From Triatoma infestans (Eukaryota > Arthropoda > Insecta > Hemiptera > Reduviidae), in NCBI GenBank assembly GCA_011037195.1, contig JAAEAF010005033.1, positions 24,690 to 88,689 on the forward strand: a stretch of 64,000 bases of DNA, given 5' to 3'. The translations under genes were made by a program, and so were the position numbers. Each line of letters begins with the position of its first letter. The first letter of the stretch is position 1. Shown here piece after piece: positions 25,375-36,479 of the stretch. The notes under the pieces are model-generated. The model had not been told where the DNA came from. It saw only the letters and a program-made list of their open reading frames with translations, and did no database searches.

Positions 25375-26235
25375 CTCCCTTTCTATCTATAAGAGAGGAA
25401 GTACTGTGATCGTATCAAATTTACGAATTTTGTTTTGTTTTTATTCACCGGAAATACATATTTTGTGGGCGGTCCCTTGAGTATGGAAAAAAAGTTTTTG
25501 TCGTATATTCTGTAAGCGTATGAACAAAATATCGCAGGAAGCATAAACATGGTATTCCGTTTAGGTACTACCACTGCATCTTACAACAATGCGACCGGAA
25601 ATGTGATTTTTTTTTTTTTTTTTCAGTTTTTCGTGATTTTCTGAAAAATGACTTTAACACTATTCTTTTTAAAGTTTATATATTATATATATACATAAAT
25701 AGTTATCATTTTTATTTCAAATATTTTCTCGGGGATGTTATTTTTTTATGGAAGGGGTGGGGGAACTTTGTGAGCTTTTTCTGTAAAGTACCATTTCAGT
25801 ATAATATATGGGCTCTATCATCAATATATAATATTTAATAAACCTAAATTAGGAGCATTGCTAGAATTATAAATTTGTAGAAAAATCAGTTAACCGGAAG
25901 TATTATGTTTTTGAGTTTATTTTATATTTTTTTCTCGGAAACAACTAATAATTTCCTTTCAACATGGAACGCTAATTATACAAATATTAACCCATGACTT
26001 TTATAGTTATTTTGTAACATTAAAAAAAAAACAAGCTTGATTCTAGATAATTCTGCTAAATTGGTGACATTAAATTTCAAATATTATATGGGCTTGGTTC
26101 AATGTTATATTTATATTGGGTGGGACAAATGAGTAAAATTTCAAGTGACAAGATAATTTGTGTATATAATATTATATTACCAAGAGTAAGCGAAACTGGT
26201 GACAGTGTTTCACAACTGATTTTCTATTTTTGGAG
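25375..26235 (+). repeat. TIR/hairpin family copy, diverged
   Basis: A degenerate hairpin head near 25377-25400 (AAGAGAGGAAGTACTG) is followed by TTCACCGGAAATAC and units with GGTTAACCGGAAGT-type motifs near 25885. The 3' end is recognisable at 26190-26225 as GAGTAAGCGAAACTGG then GTGTTTCACAACTG. Confidence 0.7.
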
Positions 26236-26582
26236 GGAAATTCTGGACACCGACAAAGACGTCAAGACTTTTCCCTCTGTCATGTCATTTCTGTCATAAT
26301 TTGCTATTTAACCGATAATGAAGTAAACATTTTGTCTTTAAGAAAACTTATCTATTAGAACGGTGAATAATGCAGTCCTAAGATGCACTATTTAACATCA
26401 GTTTGTTATATTATTATTTTATTCTATTTTTTTTTTTTTTTTTTTGCAAAAATATCAGTTTTATTTTCACAGTTGAAATTGCCGGATCATAGAAATACAT
26501 TAAAAATCCCAGATCAACGGTTGGAAAATATTACAATGTTGCGCAAAAGTTCTATTATGTTGAATAATGTGGATTAGGTTCT

Positions 26583-26720
26583 CCACAATGCTGGATAGCA
26601 TATGGGATTTTATCCAACTTCGTATGTTTTTTTTTATCAGTCAGAGTATACTTCAAGTTTCTATAATGTATTACATTGATTGATTGTTTTTGTGCAGGGG
26701 AGGTTATACGTATATTAGTA
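26583..26720. repeat. fragment related to fold-back family FB2
   Basis: CACAATGCTGGATAGCATAT followed by GGGATTTTATCC matches the start of the element at 55240. No ribozyme-like core or opposite arm is visible here. Confidence 0.4.
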
Positions 26721-26737
26721 AACCTGACAATACTATT

Positions 26738-27681
26738 ACTTTCTCTTACTCCTAGTAAGAGAGGAATTATTGTAATCGTGTCAAATTTTCGATATCGAGT
26801 TTTTACCGGAAATACCTGTTTGAGGTCCCCTGAGTCCAAATAAGGTTTTACAAATGTCTGTATATGTCTGTGTGTGTGTATGTATGTATGTGAACAGCAT
26901 AGCTCAAAAAACGAAAAACCATAGAAAGTTGAACTTGATATTCCGTTTAGGGGTTTTTTTTTTTTTTTTTGTTTTTTTTTTTTTTTACTTTTTTGCGTTT
27001 TTCTCAAAAATGGCTCCGACGATTTTCTTCAAACTTGGTACATCAACTACACATACAAAGAGCAACAACTTTTATTTGAAACATTTCTCTCGGAAAATTC
27101 ATTTAATGGTACTTTTAGAGGAGGAGTGGGGTTACGTTTTCATCTAAAGTGGTATTTCAGTTTATTAGACAATTCTGTCATTAGAATTATATATATTGTT
27201 GAAATTCCGAGTTTGAAAAAATTCGGATAACTGGAAGTGTGTTTACTTTTTACCACTTTAATAATGATTTTTTTTTTCACTTTTTCGCGATTTTCTCAAA
27301 AATTGCTCTTAAGATTTTCTGGAAACTTCGAATATAAAATAAACATACAAAGATGTAGAACTTTTATTTGAAACATTTCTCTAGGAAAATTCATTTAATG
27401 GCACTTTTAGGGAAGGGTTGGGGTTATGTTTTTCTCTAAAATGCTATCATAGTTGATTATACAATTCTATCATTCAAACAAAATTAATTAAAAATAAATA
27501 GATGGCCAAAATTCCGAGTTTCAAGAAAATTATTAAACTGGAAGTGCGCTTTTACTGAACAGTTTTTTCAGATTTCAACGAATTTTATTAAATTTGGTAC
27601 CAAACTATAAAATTTGTCAATTATAATTTTTAGAACTGGAGTAAGAGAAAGTTGTGTGAGTGTTTCACAACAGATTTTTTT
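26738..27681 (+). repeat. TIR/hairpin family, full-length reference copy
   Basis: Starts ACTTTCTCTTACTCC, which begins the hairpin CTCTTACTCCTAGTAAGAG. Then come TCACCGG-type and TG-rich segments and two full internal units: TTTTTCTCAAAAATGGCTCC near 26995 and its counterpart near 27287, about 290 bp apart. Each unit ends in an AACCGGAAGT-like motif (here mutated to AACTGGAAGT). A partial third unit leads to GGAGTAAGAGAAAGT (27638-27652), the inverted match of the start. A tail with the small hairpin GTGTGA/TCACAC and oligo-T ends it at about 27681. No coding capacity. Confidence 0.88.
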
Positions 27682-27911
27682 TTTGCTTCTGCAAACTTGC
27701 ACTAAATCACTTTAGCTACTGTTACTTCCAAAAGAAGTTACATTGTTTTCACTTTGTACAGGTTATATTTTATTACTTTCTGTATTATGCAGTTATTATC
27801 GTATAAATCTCGATTTATTTCAAACTTTGTAATATTATTGTTATTTTTCTATTTTACTGCAATACGTTCCAATTTATTTTCTGCTTGTAAGCTGTAATGT
27901 TGTTGTCTCTA

Positions 27912-28260
27912 AATAATGTACAACGTGTACTGGTATCCCCAACCAGTGATGGTCCCTCCCTTTGGAGTGATTTTTATCAATTATGACGTGATTGTAATTT
28001 GTGCTAGTTCGTTATGTCATTCAATGAGATCTGTCAATCAGTATCAAGTTTGTCTACGGTGGATGTATCAAGTCTTGTGGTCATCTTCCTTTTTGGTCTA
28101 TTTTCTGGAACTAGAAGGGTTGTTTATTAGCTGTTCATGGGAAGATTTTGTGTGACCATTTAGTTTTAATGATAGTGAACAGTCGATGTGCTGCTAGTTG
28201 TCCTTTTTCAGTGTTTATCTATCTTTATGTATAGTTTCGTTTGTATCATAGAAAGGAAAA
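27912..28260 (+). repeat. 355-bp repeat placed just upstream of a SINE-A copy (copy 2)
   Basis: Second copy of the block at 16846-17201, with only scattered substitutions. Here the A-box-like stretch that precedes copy 1 is replaced by unrelated sequence. Confidence 0.75.
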
Positions 28261-28263
28261 GAA

Positions 28264-28396
28264 GAGATTAGCTTAGTAGTGGCGCACTGGATAGCAACGC
28301 TGAGGTTCTGGGCTTGAATCCCAGCATGCTGCCCTTAAAATTTTTTCTTCCTAGGAGCCTCTACTGCTCACTGCCCGGTGATGGACAATGTTGTTG
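28264..28396 (+). repeat. SINE family A, 3'-truncated
   Basis: Head AGATTAGCTTAGTAGTGG, B-box region GGGCTTGAATCCC and the CTAGGAGCCTCTACTGCTCA body match the copy at 17202. Similarity stops after GATGGACAATG, where the remnant at 28396-28660 begins. Confidence 0.75.
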
Positions 28397-28660
28397 AAAA
28401 TAGTCCGCAATGTACGAGATTGGAAAGCCTGAATTTTCCTGAAATGTATCTGTTTAGCTGAACTCTTCAAAGTGGTTTCAATGGAGTCTTGTAAATTAGG
28501 AGTTTGTTGTTTATGTTTAATATGGATCTTGCCTTTAGTCATATAACTGTTTGAAACGTAAATTAAGTTCACGTCTTTTAGTCTTTCGTATGTGTTGTCC
28601 AAGTTAGTCGTTTGTCCAATTGCATCCCCAAATATTATACTAAGTATCAGAGTCATTTTC
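28396..28660 (-). pseudogene. Jockey-like reverse transcriptase C-terminal remnant
   Basis: Minus-strand translation contains KIQAFQSRTLRTIFNN, resembling the region just after the reverse transcriptase domain of Jockey-type LINEs (KIQxFQxKxLRxI). The upstream part is not recognisable. Inserted between the SINE fragment and an FB1 arm. Confidence 0.5.
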
Positions 28661-28790
28661 CGTGATAGCCTGCTTCATTTTGTGGTCATCGACCGGTTTC
28701 GGGCGTTCGCCCATCATCAGGATGCGTTTTTCAGACAGTGCGATAACTCAGACTTGCACTCAGTTTATACACTCCACAAGTGCTGCCATG
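28640..28790. repeat. FB1 single arm
   Basis: TATCAGAGTCATTTTCCGTG to GTGCGATAACTCAGACTTGC matches the left arm of the FB1 copies at 21038 and 45329. The opposite arm is absent. Confidence 0.7.
28687..28724 (-). ncRNA. hammerhead-ribozyme-like motif, best FB1 example
   Basis: Minus strand, in order: CATC (stem I), CTGATGA (core), T, GGGC-GAAC-GCCC (stem II, four perfect pairs), GAAA (core), CCGGTC, then GATG (stem I partner). Every invariant hammerhead core base is present, and the presumed cleavage site would follow the C of GGTC. The extra T between core and stem II and the one- to three-pair stem III are unusual, so activity is unproven. Confidence 0.5.
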
Positions 28791-28935
28791 TTAACGTCAA
28801 AATTCCCGTAGACAATTTTTCACGAAATCTGGACAATAACTGCTACTCGTGAATATGCAAACCAGATGTTTTAGTGGACTTTTTGAAATATTCCGAGGGG
28901 AAAAAAAACTGGTGTGAAACACACCGGACTTTATT

Positions 28936-29930
28936 ACTTTCTCTTACTCCCAGTAATAGGAAGCATTGTAATCGTGTCAAATTTTCGATATCGAGTTTTG
29001 GCCGGAAATACCCGTTTTGAGGTCCCCTGAGTCCAAAAAAGTGGTTTGTAGTAAATGGTCTGTGAGTGTGTGTGTGTGTGTGTGTATATATGTGAACAGC
29101 ATAGCTAAAAAACGAAAAACCGTTGAAAGTTGAAACTTGAGATTACGTTTAGGTATCACCACGGGATCTGACGGTGCGTTATCTGTCAAAATTCCTCAAC
29201 CGGAAGTACCACTTTACTAGTTTTTTTTTTTTTTACGTTTTTGCGATTTTCTCAAAAATGGTTCCAACAATTTTTTTTTAAACTGGGTGTATCAACTACA
29301 CTTACAAAGATCTACAATTTTTATTTGAAACATTTCTCCGGCAATATGCATTTAAGGGCACTTTCAGAGGGGAGGGGGTGGTGGGTTGTCCTTTAAAGTG
29401 CTATTTCAGTTTACTATACAATTCTTTCAGCTAAACAATATTAATTAGTATTAAATGAGTTGTTGAAATTCCGAGTTTGAAAAAATCGGATGATCGAAAA
29501 TGCGTTTTTACTAAAATGTATTTTTCAGGTTTCTGGTATTTTTTTACTTTCTTGCAATTTTCTCTTAAATGGCTCCGACGATTTTCTTCAAACTTGGTAT
29601 ATCAACTACACATCCAAAGATCTACCACTTTTATTTAAAACATTTCCCTAGAAAAATTAATTTAAGGGAGGAGTGGGCTAGGTTTCCTCTAAAGTATCAT
29701 AGTTGATTTTACAATTCTATCATCCAAACAATATTAATCAGAAATAAATAGTGGCCAAAATTCCGAGTTTCAAGAAAATTAGAAAACCGGAAGTTCGCTT
29801 TTACTGAACAGTTTTTTCAGTTTTCTACAAATTTCATTAAATTTGATGCACAATTTATAACATTTGTCAATTATAATTTTGAGAACAGGAGTAAGAGAAA
29901 GTTGTGTGAGTGTTTCACACCAGATTTTTC
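28936..29930 (+). repeat. TIR/hairpin family, full length, tandem junction at its 3' end
   Basis: Starts ACTTTCTCTTACTCC and ends GGAGTAAGAGAAAGT plus the GTGTGA/TCACAC tail, with internal units near 29240 and 29555 and a TG run at 29070-29088. Directly after the tail (29930-29945), TTCTTACTCCTATTAATA resembles the start of another head, so copies were joined head to tail. A reversed tail stub (28898-28920) lies just upstream. Confidence 0.85.
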
Positions 29931-30079
29931 TTACTCCTATTAATAAAATTAAATAGAAAATGGTTATTTTTTTTTTAAACTTCAAAGTGTACCCATATAG
30001 TGGTGTGGATGGACAAGTAGCAACCTACCAACTGAAGCCAGGTAGAGAAGTGATTATATTGTCCAGAAAAGCTTAACGC

Positions 30080-30475
30080 TACTGTTCCCCCCCAGAACCC
30101 CCCAAAAATCAATTTTCCTGGGAAAATGTTTCAAATAAAAGTATTAGGAATTTATGTGTGTATACATAGTATACGAAGTTTAAAGAAAATTTTGAAAAAA
30201 TGAAAAACTATTCAGTAAATTCGCACTTTCAGCTGATGGTCTGACACGACTTTCGTGTCAGATCCGGTGGTAGTACCTAGATGGATCCCCTTTGTGTACA
30301 GACACCCCATTCGCTAAAACTATCTTTTTCCGTACTCAGGGGGACTTTATAATCTGTACTTCCGGTGAAAACTCAATTTCGAAAATTTGTACACGATCGC
30401 AATACTTCCTCTTTTACTAGGAATAAGTGAAAGTTAAAAAAAAAAATCTGATGTGAAACACTCACACCACATACA
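30080..30475 (-). repeat. TIR/hairpin family, diverged, with tandem junction
   Basis: One unit and the head region in minus orientation: GTTTCAAATAAAAGTATTAG, TTCCGGTGAAAACTCAATTT, CAATACTTCCTCTT and a degenerate hairpin to 30445. It is followed at once by poly-A and TCTGATGTGAAACACTCACA, the 5' end of the next minus-oriented copy. Confidence 0.75.
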
Positions 30476-30539
30476 TTTAATGGAATTAATACAATTTAAT
30501 TGTCAAATTTACTAATTTGAAGGTTGGTTGGCTTTACAC

Positions 30540-31225
30540 ATAAGTGAGGTGGATGGAATTACGCTAGTTCTACGCTAGGGTAGTTCCTATCGATTCATGG
30601 CGCAGGAGAGGTGGAAGATACGGGAATTGAAGGGAAAGATTGGTGACCAGGAGAGCCATGATGAGGAGATGGGCAGCAGCGTTGGGAGGATGAGCATCGT
30701 GGTAGATGAAGGGCGAGGCCTGTCCCAAGCTTGACGGAATGATTAAGTAGAAAGCACGGCGAGGTCGACTACATCGTCACACAATTTTTCACGGGACAAG
30801 GTTGTTTTGCCGTTTACGTAGGTAGGGTGGGTAATGTTGGAGACCCAGCGTGCATATACGGGGACGCCGCCTGCTACACTTTTTTGGTTGCAGGAGATGG
30901 GCAAGAGAAAGGCGAAGGCTGGAGGCTGAAATCGGGAACGTTACCCCGGAAACGGTAGTGAGGATCATGCTTCTCCGAAGGAACCGGCGGGAAAAGGTTG
31001 CTATCTTTGTCCGGATGTAGATCACTGAGATGAACCGGTATTGGACGGGGTCCAGCTAGTCTGGAGAGCGCCCGTTTAGGGCGTATGACGAGGCACCACT
31101 CCGAAGTAGTACCTTAGCAGTTCCGGTGTGAGCGGCTGCCTGCGAGGGAAGAGGACGTTTTTAGTGGGTACGAGTCCTACACATCGCGCGGAGACATTTT
31201 CTCCCACTCCATTTAAAAAAAAAAA
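30540..31225 (+). pseudogene. GC-rich non-LTR retrotransposon remnant
   Basis: An island of higher GC ending in poly-A at 31213-31225. The plus-strand reading near its end gives VGTSPTHRAETFSPTP, which looks like the very C-terminal and 3' UTR part of an R1-type LINE, but no domain is secure. Many stops in all frames. The assignment rests on composition, the poly-A end and this weak match. Confidence 0.4.
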
Positions 31226-32780
31226 TCTACGCTATTGTCTGCATATAAAGGTTACCGTTAACCATCATTTTTTAAAGTTTTAATCTTGACTGATATGAAT
31301 GTTGTTATAAAAAAAAAAAATAAGTAACAAAAATTAAATGATAAACATATAAATATTGTGCTGAATTGTAAATAAAGCTTAGAATAGTGAAATTAATGAT
31401 AAAAATGAGGATAATGTAAAGTAGAGTAATATACAGACTAGGATAATATATCGATGTATCATTAATTGGAAGAGTAAACGTAGCATTTGATTATTGGTAG
31501 GGTTTAGTGGGGAGGGGTCTATAGAACAGTGTCCGCCATGACAGGGGTCACTAGAACTGACAATAAATTACAAAAAAAAAACTATTTAGTCAAATTTCAC
31601 TTACGATTAATGGTGTTGCACGAAACTTCCACCTTCTGCGATTTTTCTTTTCTTAAGATACACATGCATAGAGAATTCTGGTGACCTCTATTTCCGGTAT
31701 AACTCAATTTTGATACAATCACAAACAAGAGGAGAAGGTTAAAAAAAAAAATAACCCTAAGTCTGCCTATAACCTAACCTTGTGGATCACTGTCTTTATA
31801 AGAAACATTATAATCGATTATTGTTCGTATCACTGATAATTACAATTGTGGAATTTTTATTACGTAGAAGCTGCACCTTAAACAATTTCCAATACCGTAT
31901 TAATTGTTTTTCTAGTTGATTGTCATAATTATTAAAGAATGTCGAGTAATGAAAATAAATTGCAATTGTTTTTTTTCTAATTAATACTCTACCGCATACC
32001 AACAAATAAATGCCCTACTGGCGTTTATTTTATGATTTAAAAAAAAAAGTGAATCATATTTTGCAATGTTTTAACAGGATTTCATACAAATAGATAAACA
32101 TCTGGAAATATAATAAGTTGTAATGGATATATTATTTCGCAGCGCTTTTGATGATTATAAAAAATGTAAGTTAATGTAATTGTTTTTATTTTTATTTATA
32201 ATGGATTAAATTACATTGAAGTTGAATTTGAAATGAATTACTAGGAAGTTTAATGGTATTCTATCAATTGGAAAACCCAAGAATTGCAAATTAATGACAG
32301 TCATACTGTTAATGACTGTTTTTACGTCAAATGCACTACGGACCTTTGGAAACGGATCATTTACATGCTAAAAACCAATAATGGTTTTGGAATTATTTTT
32401 TGGTTAATCTAAAGTATTTGATTATGTTTATTGCTTTTTACCACCTGACTTTTGGCTACAGTGTTTGTTTGGACAGCGCCCACTGTCAACCTCATAAAAA
32501 AATTTTCAGATAAAAAGTTAAAGAAAATCCTTTCGAGCCGTTTACGAGTCGAAAAATTCCAGTAAACTTAACCAATTCTTTAATTTTCACACTACCAAAT
32601 AATAGTGGATCGACTTTTGTGCAAAACTTAAATAAAATTGTTGAGGACCGTTTCTGAAAATATCGTAAAAATCGGAAATAAAGATTTCTTACAAAAATGA
32701 ATTTTCTTAATAAAAAATACGAAGTCCTGTGATGGATTTAAAAGACAAACAGACATACATCTGTACATCGCCTAAAACGT
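31226..32780. other. AT-rich intergenic
   Basis: No gene or clear repeat. Pieces near 31560-31740 (CACTTACGATTAATGG, TTTCCGGTATAACTC) are faint relics of the TIR/hairpin family. Confidence 0.35.
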
Positions 32781-33565
32781 CACAACAGGAAAAACCGTAG
32801 AAAGTTGAAACTTGATATTCCATATAGCTATCACCATGGTATTTGACAGTGGGTCATATGTCAAAATTCCTCAACCGGAAGTACCACTTTACTTGTTGTT
32901 GGTTTTTTACTTTTTTGCGTTTTTCTCAAAAATGGCTCCGACGATTTTCTTCAAACTTGTATATCAACTACACATACAAAGAGCTACAACTTTTATTTGA
33001 AATGTTTCTCTGGAAAAATTCATTTAGGGGCAGTTATTGGGGAGGGGTGGGGTTAGGTTTTCATCTAAAGTACTATTTCAGTTTATTAAACAATTCTATC
33101 ATCTAAATAATGTTAATTAGAATTGAATATGTTGTTGAAATCCTGAGTTTCAAAAAAATCGGATAATCGGAAGTGCGTTTACATTACCACTTTACTAAAT
33201 GATTTATTCACTTTTTCACAATTTTCTCAAAAATGTCTCCGAAGATTTTCTTGAAACTTGTTATATAAACTAAACATACAAAGATCTACAACTTTTATTT
33301 AAAACATTTCTCTGGTAAAATTCATTTAAGGGGTGGGATTATGTTTTTCTCTAAAGTGCTATCATAGTTTATTATACAATTCTATCATCCAAACAAAATT
33401 AATTAGAAATAAATAGATGGCCAAAATTCCGAGTTTCAAGAAAATTAGGAAGTCGGAAGTGCGCTTTTATTGGACAGTTTTCGATGAATTTCATTAAATT
33501 TGTCAATTATAATTTTGAGAACTGGTGTAAGAGAAAGTTGTGTGAGTGTTTCACACCAGATTTTT
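32780..33565 (+). repeat. TIR/hairpin family, 5'-truncated
   Basis: Similarity begins at AAACCGTAGAAAGTTGAAAC and includes CCTCAACCGGAAGTACCAC and two units (about 32925 and 33220). It ends with GGTGTAAGAGAAAGTTGTGT and the CACACCAGATTTTTT tail. Head hairpin and TG run are missing. Confidence 0.8.
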
Positions 33566-34640
33566 TTTATTATCAGAGGCAACTAAACGTTAATTAAAAA
33601 ACTCCAAGCTTGAAGAAAATTTGTCAGAATTATTAAAAATTAAATAAAATAAAAAATCACGTGAACATTTCACAACCTAGTTAGTTTCTTTCAAACTATT
33701 GAATAATTGATTTTTTTTTTTATATTCTTCTCTTTTAAATTCATTTTTACCAAAAAGAGTCTTTATATTGTAATAAATTCGAAGAATGTCATAAAATTAT
33801 TTGCAATATATTACGGCAAAAGTTTATATAAACATAATAACCAATGACATAGCAACTTTTATAGGTTAAACATGTTTGGAAACAGTTGTTTTTAATTTTA
33901 GGTAAACTATTTTTAGAAATTATTGCGTCAAAAAAAAAAAATAAAGAAGTATTATAAAAAAAAAATTCATTTCTGTCAATTTTCAAATTACAGTTTGGGA
34001 AATTTGGTTAAAAATTCTAGAAGGGAAGAATTTTGCATAATATATTCAAAATTTTGTTTTATACAATATAGCAATAAAAAAAAGAAATCAGATTTGGGAT
34101 ACAAAAATATATTCGTACGAGTTTCTTTACTTACAATAATCGTACGTTGTATTGGTATGTTTTTTAGGATAAAGTATCTATCTGTCTGTGGCAACACTGT
34201 GGAGCCCCCACTCCAAAAGGAATGTTTCAAAAATAAAAGTGATACATTTTTAATCTTTGCATTGAGTATTTTAAGTTGAAAGAAAATCATTGTAGCGGTT
34301 TTCGTGGAAACTCCTAAATCTTATTCTGTAAAGTCGTAAGTGCAGTTAACCGATTTTTTCTTGAAATCTTGAATTCTATCAATTCTTTTAATATATATAT
34401 ATAATAAAATTGATAAAACTATACATATTTGTGAAGTGGTCCCTCAGAATCCCTAGGATACGAAGTTTGAAAAAAAATCGTTGGAACCGTTTTTGAGAAA
34501 ATCGCGAAAAACTGGGGGGAAAGAAACCATTCCAGGAAAGCCACACTTCCGTCTGATGGAGTTTGCTCGAAACTTTCATATCCGTTGCAGTGATATTATC
34601 TAAACATTAATAATCAACTTTTACGCTTATGTGATTTATC
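33566..34640. other. intergenic with eroded repeat fragments
   Basis: Faint minus-oriented unit fragments of the TIR/hairpin family occur at about 34200-34370 and 34440-34590 (AAATCGTTGGAACCGTTTTT, CCACACTTCCGTCTGATGG). The rest is AT-rich without features. Confidence 0.45.
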
Positions 34641-34644
34641 TTTT

Positions 34645-34765
34645 TTACTTTCTCTGATTCTTAGTAAGAGGAAGTATTGTAATCGTGTCAAATTTTCGAT
34701 ATCGAATTTTCACCGGAAATATCCGTTTTGAGGTCTCCTGAGTCCAAAAATGTAGGGTTAATAAG
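34645..34765 (+). repeat. TIR/hairpin family head, cut by a SINE
   Basis: ACTTTCTCTGATTCTTAGT through GTAATCGTGTCAAATTTTCG and TTTTGAGGTCTCCTGAGTCC is the family head. It stops where the minus-strand SINE-B begins. The remainder of the copy is not found beyond the SINE. Confidence 0.75.
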
Positions 34766-34904
34766 GTCCTAGGGCGCTACTAACTGTAGCTTCCCACTTT
34801 TTATCACGATGCTGGGCTAACAGCGACTTTGCCCTCACGGGAATCGAACCCTGAATTCTCGCACCAAAGGCGAGTGCGCTAGCCACTAGACCAACGTGTG
34901 AAGG
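34766..34904 (-). repeat. SINE family B, 3'-truncated
   Basis: On the minus strand it has TTGGTCTAGTGGCTAGCGC and GGGTTCGATTCCCGTGAGG with a well preserved anticodon-like hairpin CTCGCCTTTGGTGCGAG. It ends at the GTAGCGCCCTAGGAC part of the body. Confidence 0.8.
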
Positions 34905-35469
34905 CAGTTAGGATATCCAGTTGAAAAAAATTCATAGGAAACGCTGAATAAAATGCCGCGGAAATGTCGGATCCTAGGTACGGATACGTAAACGGAAAAT
35001 AAGGTTCGAACACACGTACCTACGCCGAATAATTTCTATGCGCAAAAAATATTTTTTTTTTTTTTTTTTTTTTTTTTACGTAATCAGAGAAATTAAAATA
35101 TCTAATTCTGTTAGAAAGTGGTGTTAAGAGGGGGGGAATTGTTAATTTAGGAACAACAAGGCCAAGGGAAAGTAATTTTCATTGAATTGAAATATTTGAA
35201 AATTTACGAACCAATCAGTTTGTGTTGTTATAGATGGTAGACAATTAATTATTTAGTATTAATAGATATTTCCGGTAACTTATAAAAACACTCACGCGAC
35301 TTTCTCTTACTTCAGTTAATACAATCATAAACAACTGACAAAATTTCATTAAAGTTCGAAATTTTCACTTATTCATGACATAAATACATCCAGGGATATA
35401 TATATATTACCTGGCAAATGGTATTTATAATCCAGGCCAAATGATTCCAAAATAGAGCGCCAGAATTCA

Positions 35470-36440
35470 AGCATCGAATAAACCTACCATTTAACGTCAC
35501 AGATTCTTCAGAAACTGCTAAAATAATTTTTTTCCGTAATCTATGGTCTATTATGGGACCTCTATTATTCTTGGTTTACATTAACGATCTACTGGCAATG
35601 TTTTGACAATGATGATATAATTAGGCCATATATATGCGGATGATCTTGCGGCACAAGTTAAAAATGCAGATAACACATCCATTAAAATAACTGCATTAAA
35701 TCTATAGAAATCGATTGGTGTGCTGCTAATAAGCTAAGTTTAAACCAGGACAAAATAAAAGTGATCACTATTAAATTAAGAAATTATGTTGGGACTGAAA
35801 AAGCTAATCAATTTCTTAGGCATTTTCATAGATTCAAAACTGAACTGGACAGATCAAGTTAATAATAATATGTGTAAAGTGTCTCGTGGAATCTATGTTT
35901 TGAGAAAATTAAGAATGTCCGGTTGACTTGAAAGCTTTAAAGTTGGCATATTTTGCGTATGTTCATAGCCATTTGTGTGTGCTATGGTACTATAATTTGG
36001 GGTAATGCTCTGCCAAATCTAAAAAAAATATTTAGGTTACAAAAGAAGGCAATTAGAGTTACTTTGGGTTTAGAACTCGAAAGTATCTTGTCGTTCTTTG
36101 TTTAGGAAATTGAACACAATGACACTGCCAGCCATATTTATTTTTCAATGCCTGGTCTACGTAAATGCAATGAAGGCCAGTTTCTATGTTTCTCGCAAGT
36201 TCATGATCATTTCACCAGAAATGTAATAATTTGGTCCAGCTTCCATAGTTTGTCCATCTCTTTTTACAACTATTTACTAGAGAATATAAAAAAATAATAC
36301 TTTGAAGTGTTTCAAACTTATAGTTAAAAAATCATTATTAGCTCATCCGCTGTATGAGATACATGAATATTTTAAAATTAAGTTTTTGTCTTGACAATTT
36401 TGTGAACTCAAATTCTATTGTAACTTGACCTTGCCAATAA
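35470..36440 (+). pseudogene. reverse transcriptase remnant of a CR1/Jockey-group LINE
   Basis: Frame-shifted pieces in order: GPLLFLVYINDLL; YADDLAAQVKNADNTS (the catalytic Y/FADD box); DWCAANKLSLNQDKIKV; FLGIFIDSKLNWTDQV; RGIYVLRKLRM; YGTIIWGNALP and RLQKKAIRVTLG; then LPAIFIFQCLVYVN. This is the palm-to-thumb order of non-LTR reverse transcriptases. At least three stops or frameshifts separate them, so it is dead. Confidence 0.85.
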
Positions 36441-36479
36441 GGATGTAGCTTTTACTGGCAATAAAATTAATTATCAATT

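Noticed and set aside
26555..27007. 150-codon ORF on the minus strand
   Set aside because: Lies in the head and first unit of the TIR/hairpin family, is lysine-rich from poly-T coding and has no counterpart frame conserved in other copies.
26738..27681. Classical MITE interpretation
   Set aside because: The inverted sequence is not terminal on one side, no clear target duplication is visible, and tail-to-head junctions occur; kept only as the alternative.
33923..34290. Overlapping ORFs of 118 and 100 codons on opposite strands
   Set aside because: Composition-driven (Lys/Phe-rich), no domain, and they overlap eroded repeat units.
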